DNA from: Litorisediminicola beolgyonensis
GTDB lineage: Bacteria; Pseudomonadota; Alphaproteobacteria; Rhodobacterales; Rhodobacteraceae
Assembly (NCBI RefSeq): GCF_042679605.1
Contig: NZ_JBHTMU010000064.1
Coordinates: forward strand, 1 to 12,221
Direction of reading: 5' to 3'
DNA length: 12,221 nt
Part shown: piece by piece, positions 1-7,100 of the stretch
Layout of the letters: every line of letters begins with the position of its first letter
Position numbering within the stretch: the first letter of the stretch is position 1
Translations under genes and position numbers: made by a program
Notes under the pieces: model-generated
Seen by the model: only the letters and a program-made list of their open reading frames with translations
Told to the model about the DNA's origin: nothing
Database searches by the model: none

Positions 1-167
1 GGTGGCGCATCTCGGTGCGCGCCGCGCCCGAGGGCAGCTCCGCCCGGCCGCGCCCCGGCCAGCGCCTGCGACACGGCACGCGGCTCTTCCGCATCCTGTC
101 GGTCGCGCTCCGCGATCCGCAGGGCCGCTTTCTGACCTGCACCTGCGAGGAGGAGACCGCGCCATGA
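1..167 (+). CDS. g7: GTA head-tail stopper/adaptor, C-terminal fragment (g7-like)
   Basis: Only the last 54 codons are present; the reading frame begins at base 3 and ends at the TGA at 165-167. The visible peptide contains the patch RPRPGQRLRHGTRLFRI followed by a strand with GRFLTC and ends in CEEETAP. This is the typical C-terminal half of the phage head-tail adaptor (SPP1 gp16/HK97 head-closure type) family. In RcGTA this position is the stopper ring that closes the head channel and receives the tail. Its stop overlaps the start of the next gene (ATGA), so the two are probably translationally coupled. The N-terminal half lies outside the window. A longer frame through the same DNA (from base 2) is only the upstream extension of the g8 frame and is not a separate gene. 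Confidence 0.8.
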   Translation, partial: WRISVRAAPEGSSARPRPGQRLRHGTRLFRILSVALRDPQGRFLTCTCEEETAP

Positions 168-568
168 GCTACGCCGCATCCGCCGCGCTGCAGGAGGCCG
201 TCTATGCCTGCCTGACCGCCGATCCGGCCGTGGCCACCCTGACCGGCGGCCATGTCTATGACGCGCTGCCCGCGGGACCTCTGCCGCGGCTCTACGTGAC
301 GCTCGGTGCCGAAAGCGTGCGCGATGCCTCGGATGCCACGGGCACCGGCGCCTGGCACGACCTGTCGCTGTCGGTGGTGACCGAGATCGCGGGCTTCCGC
401 GCCGCCAAGGACGTGGCGGGCGCGGTCTCGGACGCGCTCATTGGCCGCGACCTGGCGCTCGCGCGCGGCCGCCTCGTGGCGCTGCAGTTCCGCAAGGCCC
501 GCGCCCGACGCGACGGCGCGCTCCGCCGCATCGACCTGACCTTCCGCGCCCGCGTGGACGCGGCCTGA
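164..568 (+). CDS. g8: GTA tail terminator, DUF3168 family (g8)
   Basis: A 134-residue protein starting MSYAASAALQEAVYACL. The start at 164 is chosen because a strong GAGGAGGAGA ribosome site lies just upstream and the ATGA overlaps the g7 stop; the in-frame extension to base 2 is low-complexity Arg/Ala/Pro and reads through g7. The N-terminal helix, the PLPRLYVTLG strand and the C-terminal stretch ending RRIDLTFRARVDAA are typical of DUF3168, whose members form the hexameric ring that ends tail-tube growth and docks the tail on the head stopper. Length agrees with RcGTA g8. Position between g7 and the tail-tube gene supports the role. No missing or unusual parts are seen. Confidence 0.9.
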   Translation: MSYAASAALQEAVYACLTADPAVATLTGGHVYDALPAGPLPRLYVTLGAESVRDASDATGTGAWHDLSLSVVTEIAGFRAAKDVAGAVSDALIGRDLALARGRLVALQFRKARARRDGALRRIDLTFRARVDAA

Positions 569-587
569 TCCCAAGGAGACCCAAGAC

Positions 588-1004
588 ATGGCAGCCCAGA
601 ACGGCAAGGACCTTCTCATCAAGGTCGATCTCACCGGCGACGGCCAGTTTCACACGATGGCAGGCCTGCGCGCCACCCGCGTCAGCTTCAACGCCGAAAG
701 CGTCGATGTCACCTCGCTCGAAAGCGCCGGCGGCTGGCGCGAGCTTCTGGCGGGCGCGGGCGTGAAGACCGCCGCGATCTCGGGCTCGGGCGTCTTCAAG
801 GACAGCGACACCGACGAGCGCGCGCGACAGATCTTCTTTGACGGCGAGACGCCCGCCTTCCAGGTCATCATCCCCGATTTCGGCGTGGTGCAGGGGCCGT
901 TCCAGGTCACCGCGATCGAATATGCCGGGAGCCACAATGGCGAGGCGACCTACGAGCTGGCGCTCGCCTCGGCGGGCCAGCTGAGCTTCGTGGCGGCGGT
1001 CTGA
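588..1004 (+). CDS. g9: GTA major tail tube protein (g9)
   Basis: A 138-residue protein of the TP901-1-like major tail protein family, which stacks in hexamers to form the flexible tail tube through which DNA passes. The start is supported by AAGGAG at about 573, nine bases before the ATG. Recognisable features are the N-terminal NGKDLLIKVD strand, the ESVDVTS segment followed by WRELLAGAG, and ISGSGVFKDSDTDERARQ, all of which recur in Rhodobacterales GTA tube proteins. No C-terminal immunoglobulin-like decoration domain is present, so it is the minimal tube form. The TGA overlaps the g10 ATG by one base (TGATG), consistent with termination-reinitiation coupling. It should be made in far higher copy than its neighbours although no separate promoter is visible. 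Confidence 0.92.
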   Translation: MAAQNGKDLLIKVDLTGDGQFHTMAGLRATRVSFNAESVDVTSLESAGGWRELLAGAGVKTAAISGSGVFKDSDTDERARQIFFDGETPAFQVIIPDFGVVQGPFQVTAIEYAGSHNGEATYELALASAGQLSFVAAV

Positions 1005-1342
1005 TGGCGAACCCCTGGCGCGGCGAGACGGCGCTCGTGATCGACGGCGAGACGCGGGTGATGCGGCTGACGCTCGGCGCGCTCGCCGAACTCGAGGCGG
1101 GCTTGGGCGAGGACAGTCTTCTCGCGCTCGTCGAGCGGATGGAAGCGGGGCGCTTTTCCAGCCGCGACGTGCTGGCGCTGATCGTCGCGGGGCTCCGGGG
1201 CGGCGGCTGGCAGGTCGGACCCGAGGCGCTGATCTCGGCCGAGATCGCGGGCGGTCCGATGGGGGCCGCCCGCGCAGCGGCCGAGCTTCTGGCCCGCGCC
1301 TTCCTGCCGCCCGAGGCACACGAGGCCCGCGATGCGCCTTGA
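1004..1342 (+). CDS. g10: GTA tail assembly chaperone, gp10 family (g10)
   Basis: A 112-residue protein beginning MANPWRGETALVIDGE, with the conserved patch RLTLGALAELEAGLG and then SSRDVLALIVAGLRGGG. This is the GTA gp10 / phage tail assembly chaperone family (TAC_11 type), annotated as gene transfer agent family protein. Such proteins wrap the tape measure during tail assembly and are absent from the finished particle. The start overlaps the g9 stop by one base and has no strong ribosome site of its own, so translation probably depends on g9. Its last 11 bases overlap g10.1 in another frame. A G-run at 1261-1265 and an open downstream frame raise the question of a frameshift fusion with g10.1 (see findings). 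Confidence 0.88.
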   Translation: MANPWRGETALVIDGETRVMRLTLGALAELEAGLGEDSLLALVERMEAGRFSSRDVLALIVAGLRGGGWQVGPEALISAEIAGGPMGAARAAAELLARAFLPPEAHEARDAP

Positions 1343-1529
1343 CTGGCCGGGGCTGATGCGCGCGGGCCTCGCGGGGCTGCGCCTGCCGCCGGAGGTCTTC
1401 TGGCAGCTCACCCCGGCGGAACTGCAGCTGATGCTGGGCCAGGGCGCCGGCACCAAACCGATGGGACGCGCGCGGCTCGACGAGCTGATCGCGGCCTTCC
1501 CCGACAGGACCGGAGACGGCAATGGATGA
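1332..1529 (+). CDS. g10.1: GTA small tail assembly chaperone (g10.1, rcc01693-like)
   Basis: A 65-residue protein with the pattern DWPGLMRAGLAGLRLPPEVF, then a WQLTPAEL motif and a basic RARLDELIAAFPD end. This is the small phage tail assembly chaperone family (TAC_6 type) found between g10 and the tape measure in Rhodobacterales GTAs. It probably acts with g10 on the tape measure, like lambda G and GT. The ATG at 1332 lies within the end of g10, preceded by a weak CGAGG about seven bases upstream, so coupling to g10 translation is likely. Its last eight bases overlap the start of g11. It is easily missed by automatic annotation because of its size, but the hydrophobic-aromatic pattern is distinctive. 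Confidence 0.85.
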   Translation: MRLDWPGLMRAGLAGLRLPPEVFWQLTPAELQLMLGQGAGTKPMGRARLDELIAAFPDRTGDGNG

Positions 1530-2175
1530 TCTCGACCGGCTCGACGACGCGTTCGGAGAGCTCGACACGACCCTGGGCGGCGCGGCGCAGATGGCCGCGT
1601 CCTTCAAGACCGAACTGACCCGCATCCACGAGACCTTCGACGCCGCGGGCCGCGGCGCGCAGCGCTTCGAGAGCGCCCTGAGCCGCGGTGTGTCCAGGGC
1701 CATCGACGGCGTGGTGCTCGACGGGAGGAAGCTCTCGGACGCGCTGGGCGACGTGGCCCAGAGCCTTGTCGACACCGCCTGGCGGGCGGCGGTCAGGCCC
1801 GTGGCCGACCATGTCGGCGGCGCGATCACCGGCGCGGTCTCGGGGCTCTTCGGCCAATACGCGCCCTTCGCGAACGGCGCGGGCTTCGTGCAGGGCCGGG
1901 TCATGCCCTTCGCCCAGGGCGGGATCGTGTCCTCTCCCACCGCCTTTCCGATGCGCGGCGGCACCGGGCTCATGGGCGAGGCGGGGCCCGAGGCGATCAT
2001 GCCGCTCGCGCGCGGTCCCGACGGCAAGCTCGGGGTGCGCGCTCAGGCCGGCGGCCAGCCGGTCACCGTGGTGATGAACATCTCGACCCCGGACGTGCAG
2101 GGCTTCCGCCGCAGCCAGAGCCAGATCGCCGCCGAGATGGGCCGCGCGCTGTCGCGCGGGTCGCGCAACCGCTGA
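1522..2175 (+). CDS. g11: GTA short tail tape measure protein (g11)
   Basis: A 217-residue tape measure protein, close to RcGTA g11 (about 219 residues as I recall) and much shorter than phage tape measures, in keeping with the short GTA tail. The N-terminal part (residues 1-60) is acidic and helical, beginning MDDLDRLDDAFGELDTTLGG. The middle has an Ala/Gly-rich segment, HVGGAITGAVSGLFG, that could line a channel or enter a membrane. The C-terminal half carries the characteristic tape measure motif FPMRGGTGLMGEAGPEAIMP and a basic tail ending SRGSRNR. The start is supported by GGAGACGGC just upstream and by the 8-base overlap with g10.1. The protein fills the tail tube, sets its length and is released ahead of the DNA. 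Confidence 0.9.
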   Translation: MDDLDRLDDAFGELDTTLGGAAQMAASFKTELTRIHETFDAAGRGAQRFESALSRGVSRAIDGVVLDGRKLSDALGDVAQSLVDTAWRAAVRPVADHVGGAITGAVSGLFGQYAPFANGAGFVQGRVMPFAQGGIVSSPTAFPMRGGTGLMGEAGPEAIMPLARGPDGKLGVRAQAGGQPVTVVMNISTPDVQGFRRSQSQIAAEMGRALSRGSRNR

Positions 2176-2188
2176 GAGGGAGCCGCAG

Positions 2189-2821
2189 ATGAGCTTTCAC
2201 GAGATCCGCTTTCCCACCCGGCTGAGCTTCGGCTCGGTCGGCGGCCCCGAGCGCCGCACCGACGTGGTCACGCTCGCCAACGGCTTCGAGGAGCGCAACA
2301 CGCCCTGGGCCCATTCCCGCCGCCGCTACGATGCGGGGCTCGGCATGCGCTCGCTCGACGATATCGAGGCGCTGGTGGCGTTCTTCGAGGCGCGGCAGGG
2401 CCAGCTCTTCGGGTTCCGATGGAAGGACTGGTCCGACTTCAAGTCCTGCGCGCCTTCGGACGCGCCGCGGTATACCGATCAGGTGATCGCCTATGGCGAC
2501 GGGGTGACGCGCGTCTTCCAGCTGACCAAGACCTACCGTTCGGGCGCGCAGAGCTACCAGCGCCCGATCCGCAAGCCGGTGGCCGGCACGGTGGTGATGG
2601 GGGTCGAGGATGTCGAGGCCCGCGAGGCGGTGCATTTCGAGATCGACGCGACCACCGGCCTCGTGACCTTCACCGAGCCGCCGATGCAGGACGCGCCGAT
2701 CACCGCCGGGTTCGAATTCGACGTGCCCGTGCGCTTCGACACCGACGCGATCCGCACCTCGGTCGCCTCCTTCCAGGCCGGGCAGGCGCCCGACGTGCCG
2801 GTGATCGAGGTCCGGGCATGA
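2189..2821 (+). CDS. g12: GTA distal tail protein, DUF2460/TIGR02217 (g12)
   Basis: A 210-residue protein beginning MSFHEIRFPTRLSFGSVGGP, the conserved opening of the DUF2460 (TIGR02217) family. Other family signatures are the ERRTDVVTLANGFEERN segment, YDAGLGMRSLDDIEAL, and FFEARQGQLFGFRWKDWSDFKS. In RcGTA this protein forms the distal tail ring joining the tube to the hub. A GAGGGAG ribosome site sits in the 13-base gap after g11. Its stop overlaps the g13 start (ATGA at 2818). The length is as expected and all the usual conserved blocks are present. Confidence 0.92.
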   Translation: MSFHEIRFPTRLSFGSVGGPERRTDVVTLANGFEERNTPWAHSRRRYDAGLGMRSLDDIEALVAFFEARQGQLFGFRWKDWSDFKSCAPSDAPRYTDQVIAYGDGVTRVFQLTKTYRSGAQSYQRPIRKPVAGTVVMGVEDVEAREAVHFEIDATTGLVTFTEPPMQDAPITAGFEFDVPVRFDTDAIRTSVASFQAGQAPDVPVIEVRA

Positions 2822-3705
2822 GCGGTGCGACGGCGCTCCATGCGCATCTCGGGACGGGGCTGACCACCGTCGCGCGCTGCTGGGCGGTGGCGCGCGCCGA
2901 TGGCGTCGTCCTGGGCTTCACCGATCACGATCTGGACCTGGGCTTCGACGGCGTGACCTTCCGCGCCGAGACCGGTCTGACCGCTCTGGCGCTGGCGCAG
3001 TCGACGGGCCTCTCGGTCGACAATACCGAGGCGATGGGCGCGCTTCGCTCCGATGCGATCACCGAGGCCGATATCGCCGCCGGGCGCTATGACAACGCCG
3101 AGGTGACCTGCTGGCTCGTCAACTGGCAGGAAGTGAGCGCGCGCGAGATGGTCTTTCGCGGAGCTCTGGGCGAGATCCGCCGTGCGGCGGGCGGGTTCGA
3201 GGCCGAGCTCCGGGGCCTTGCCGAGCGGCTGAACCGCCCGATGGGCCGGGTCTACCAGCGCCCCTGCGGCGCGGTGCTGGGCGATCTCGCCTGCGGCTTC
3301 GACCTGGCGACGCCGGGCTATGTGCATGAAGGCGCGATCCTTTCCGCCGAGGACGGCCGCGTGCTGGAATTCCCCGCGCTTCCCGGGTTCGAGCTTGACT
3401 GGTTCCGGCGCGGCCGGGCCGAGGTGGTCACCGGCGCGGCGGCGGGTCTTTCGGCGGCGATCAAGCGCGATCACGGCTCGGAGCGGGGCACGCGGCTCAT
3501 CGAGCTCTGGGAGCCGCTGCGCGCGGCGCTTGCCCCCGGCGACGTCGTGGCGCTGTCCGCGGGCTGCGACAAGCGCTTCGAGACCTGCCGGTTCAAGTTC
3601 AACAATGCGCTGAATTACCAGGGCTTTCCCGACATTCCGGGCGAGGACTGGATGCTCGTGCACCCGACCCAGGCCAAGACCCGCGACGGCGGGAGCCGCA
3701 GATGA
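2818..3705 (+). CDS. g13: GTA tail hub protein with 4-Cys motif, DUF2163 (g13)
   Basis: A 295-residue protein starting MSGATALHAHLGTGLTTVAR. The start at 2818 overlaps the g12 stop as ATGA; the longer in-frame extension upstream to 2419 merely reads through g12 and is low-complexity. The N-terminal half is DUF2163-like (WAVARADGVVLGFTDHDLDL near residue 22), and the C-terminal half is Phage_BR0599-like, with NNALNYQGFPDIPGEDW near the end. Four cysteines, C150-x8-C159 and C250-x6-C257, form two pairs with the spacing I recall for the iron-sulfur ligands of phage lambda tail-tip protein gpL. The RcGTA hub is also reported to hold an iron-sulfur cluster. The hub connects the distal tail to the megatron and gates DNA exit. 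The stop overlaps the g14 start. Confidence 0.92.
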   Translation: MSGATALHAHLGTGLTTVARCWAVARADGVVLGFTDHDLDLGFDGVTFRAETGLTALALAQSTGLSVDNTEAMGALRSDAITEADIAAGRYDNAEVTCWLVNWQEVSAREMVFRGALGEIRRAAGGFEAELRGLAERLNRPMGRVYQRPCGAVLGDLACGFDLATPGYVHEGAILSAEDGRVLEFPALPGFELDWFRRGRAEVVTGAAAGLSAAIKRDHGSERGTRLIELWEPLRAALAPGDVVALSAGCDKRFETCRFKFNNALNYQGFPDIPGEDWMLVHPTQAKTRDGGSRR

Positions 3706-4130
3706 GCCGGGTGGTCGCCGCCGCGCGCGGCTGGATCGGCACGCCTTATCTGCACCAGGCCTCGCTCCGGGGGGCGGGCACCGATTGCCTGGGCCTCGTC
3801 CGAGGCATTTGGCGCGAGATCGAAGGCCCCGAGCCCGACCCGGTCCCGCCCTATACGCGCGACTGGGCCGAACCCTCGGGCGAGGAGGTGCTGCGCGACG
3901 CGGCCACACGTCGCCTGCGTCCTGCCGACGCGGCGCTCGCACCCGGGCAGGTGCTGCTCTTCCGGATGCGCGCGGGCGCGGTGGCCAAGCATCTGGGCAT
4001 CCTATCGCAGGCGGGGCGCGCGCCCGCCTTCATCCATGCCTATGACGGCCTCGGCGTCGTCGAGAGCCCGCTGACCGACCCCTGGGCGCGCCGGATCGTG
4101 GCGCGCTTCACCTTTCCCTCGGAGGCCTGA
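3702..4130 (+). CDS. g14: GTA cell-wall peptidase, NlpC/P60 family (g14)
   Basis: A 142-residue NlpC/P60 cysteine peptidase predicted to cleave the peptide stems of peptidoglycan so that the GTA tail can cross the periplasm. The catalytic cysteine is C29 in GAGTDCLGLVRG, the histidine is H97 in AKHLGIL, and H112 in FIHAY fits the third, polar residue of the triad; all are in the usual order and spacing. The opening AAARGWIGTPYLHQAS is the typical substrate-groove start of the family. It lacks a signal peptide, as expected for a protein delivered by the tail rather than secreted. The start overlaps the g13 stop (ATGA), and the gene ends two bases before g15. Comparable genes sit in this place in lambda-like tails (gpK). 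Confidence 0.93.
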   Translation: MSRVVAAARGWIGTPYLHQASLRGAGTDCLGLVRGIWREIEGPEPDPVPPYTRDWAEPSGEEVLRDAATRRLRPADAALAPGQVLLFRMRAGAVAKHLGILSQAGRAPAFIHAYDGLGVVESPLTDPWARRIVARFTFPSEA

Positions 4131-4132
4131 CG

Positions 4133-7100
4133 ATGGCGACCATCCTTCTCTCCGCCGCTGGCGCGGCGATCGGCTCTTCCATCGGTGGCTCGGTGCTGGG
4201 GCTGTCGATGACCGCCGTGGGCCGTTTCATGGGCGCGACGCTCGGGCGGGTGATCGACCAGCGGCTGATGGGGCAGGGCTCGGAGACGGTCGAGACCGGC
4301 CGGATCGACCGCTTTCGCCTGACCGGCGCGGGCGAAGGCGCCGCCATCGCCGAGGTCTTCGGGCGGATGCGCGTCGGCGGGCAGATCATCTGGGCGACCG
4401 AGTTCACCGAGCATGTGACGACGCGCGGCGGCGGTGGCGGCGGCAAGGGCGCGGCCCCGGCGCAGCCAAAGATCCGGGAATACAGCTATTCGGTCTCGCT
4501 GGCGCTGGCGCTCTGCGAGGGCGAGATCGCCGGTGTCACGCGGCTCTGGGCGGATGGCGCGGAGCTGCCGCTCGCCGATCTCGATATCCGCGTCTATCGC
4601 GGCACACGCGACCAGCAGCCCGACCCGCTGATCGAGGCGGTCGAGGGCGCAGGCGCGGTTCCCGCCTATCGCGGCACGGCCTACTTGGTGATCGAGGATC
4701 TGGACCTCGGCCGCTTCGGCAGCCGCGTGCCGCAGTTTTCGGCCGAGGTGGTGCGCCCCTCGACCGAGGATGACGATGTCCCCGCGCTGATCCGCGGCGT
4801 CGCGATGATCCCCGGGACCGGCGAATACGCGCTGGCGCCCGAGCCGGAATACCTGGACTTCGGCGGCGGCTCTCACGGCGTCGCGAACGTGAACACCCCG
4901 TCGGAGGCCTCTGATTTCGCGACATCTTTCGGGGCGCTGCAGGTGGACCTGCCGCAGGTGCGCGCCACGAGCCTCGTGGTCAGCTGGTTCGGCGACGATC
5001 TGCGCTGCGACCGCTGCACGCTGCGCCCCAAGGTCGAGCAGAAAGAGTTCGACGGGCGCGACCGGCCCTGGCGCGTCGCGGGGCTCGGCCGCGACGACGC
5101 GCAGGCCGTGCCCCGGCAGGAAGGCGGCGTGGTCTATGGCGGCACGCCCTCGGACGCCTCGGTGATCGGCGCGATCCGCCACATGAGGGATGCAGGCCAA
5201 GCGGTTCTTCTCTATCCGTTTATCCTGATGGAGCAGCTTGCCGGGAACGGGCGCGAGGACCCGTGGACTGGCGCCTCCGACCAGCCCGCGCTGCCATGGC
5301 GCGGGCGGATCACCACGAGCCTTGCGCCGCTTCGGAGCGGCTCGCCCGACGGCACCGCCGCAGCGCGCGCGGAGGTCGCGGCGTTTTTCGGCACCGCTAA
5401 TGCCACGGATTTCGCCGTGAGCGAGAGCGGCGTCACCTATACCGGCCCGGACGAGTGGGGTTTTCGCCGCTTCATCCTCCACCACGCGGCGCTGGCCGCG
5501 GCGGCGGGCGGCGTCGACAGCTTCACCATCGGCTCCGAGATGCGCGGCCTGACGCAGATCCGCGACGATCTGGGCTTTCCCGCGGTCGACCAGCTGATCG
5601 CGCTGGCCGCCGAGGTCCGCGCCCTCCTGCCCGATGCCAAGCTCGGCTACGCCGCCGATTGGAGCGAGTATTTCGGCTATCACCCGCAGGACGGCTCGGG
5701 CGATCTGCGCTTTCATCTCGACCCGCTCTGGGCCGATCCGAACATCGATTTCATCGGCATCGACAATTACATGCCGCTTTCGGACTGGCGCGACGGCGAC
5801 ACCCATGCGGATGTCGCGCATGGCGCCTGCCACGACCTCGATTACCTGATGGCCAATGTCGCGGGCGGAGAGGGCTATGACTGGTATTACCCGTCGTCCG
5901 AGGCCCGCGCCGCGCAGCGCCGCGAACCGATCCGCGACGGCGCCCATGGCGAGGATTGGGTCTGGCGCTACAAGGACCTCCGGGGCTGGTGGTCCAACCG
6001 TCATCACGAACGGATCGGCGGCGTGCGCCAGGAGACGCCGACCGCCTGGCAGCCCGGATCGAAGCCCATCTGGTTCACCGAGCTCGGCTGCCCGGCGGTC
6101 GACAAGGGCACCAACCAGCCCAATGTCTTCGTCGATCCGAAAAGCTCCGAGAGCCATCTGCCCTATCACAGCTCGGGCCGCCCCGACGCGCTGATCCAGC
6201 GGCAATATCTGCGCGCGATGCATCTCTACTGGGGCGATCCGGACCACAACCCGCGCTCCGAGGTCTATGACGGCCGCATGGTCGACATGTCGCGCGCTTT
6301 CGTCTGGGCCTGGGACGCGCGGCCCTATCCGTGGTTTCCGGGCAAGGCGGAGCTTTGGGCCGACGCGCCGAACCACCGGCTCGGGCACTGGATCACGGGG
6401 CGGTCGAGCGATCGGAGCCTCGCGTCGGTGGTCGCGGAAATCTGCGCCGCCTCGGGCCTGACCGAGATCGACACGACGCGGCTTTACGGCACGGTCAGGG
6501 GCTACGCGGTGCCGCAGGTGGCCGATGCCCGCGCGCGGCTTCAGCCCCTGATGCTGGCCTACGGGTTCGACGCGGTGGAAAAGGGCGGCGCGCTGCAGTT
6601 CGTCTCCCGTACGGGCACGCCCGCGCGGTCGCTCGATCCCGAGAGGCTGGTGGCCGGGGACGAGGCGACCCTCTCGGAGACCCGCGCCGCGCCCGCCGAA
6701 GAGGCCGGGCGCGTGCGGGTGGGCTTCATCGAGGCCGGGGGCGATCACGAACCGGCCTCCGAGGAAGCGGTGCTGCCCGACGAGGCCACCCACGCGGTTT
6801 CGGACAGTGAGCTGCCGCTCCTGATGAGCCGCGCCGAGGCGCGCCAGACCGCCGAGCGCTGGCTCTCGGAGACCCGCATCGCGCGCGACAGCCTGCGCTT
6901 CGCTCTGCCGCCGTCGCTCTGGCATCTGGGCGCGGGCGATATCGTCACGCTGCCGCGCGAGGGCGGCGATCTGCGCGCGCGGATCGACCGGGTCGAGACC
7001 GGCACCCATCGCATGGTCGACGCGGTGCGGATCGAGCCCGACACCTACATCGCCTCGGACCTGCCCGAGGCCGCGCCGCGCCTGCGCCCCTTCGCGCCCG

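Noticed and set aside
438..2027. A 529-codon minus-strand open frame opposite g8-g11
   Set aside because: It spans several well-recognised plus-strand GTA genes and has low-complexity Pro/Arg/Ser content, so it is a codon-bias shadow.
2419..2817. Upstream extension of the g13 frame
   Set aside because: It overlaps g12 completely and is low-complexity; the ATGA overlap at 2818 and the conserved MSGATALHAHLG start decide for the short form.
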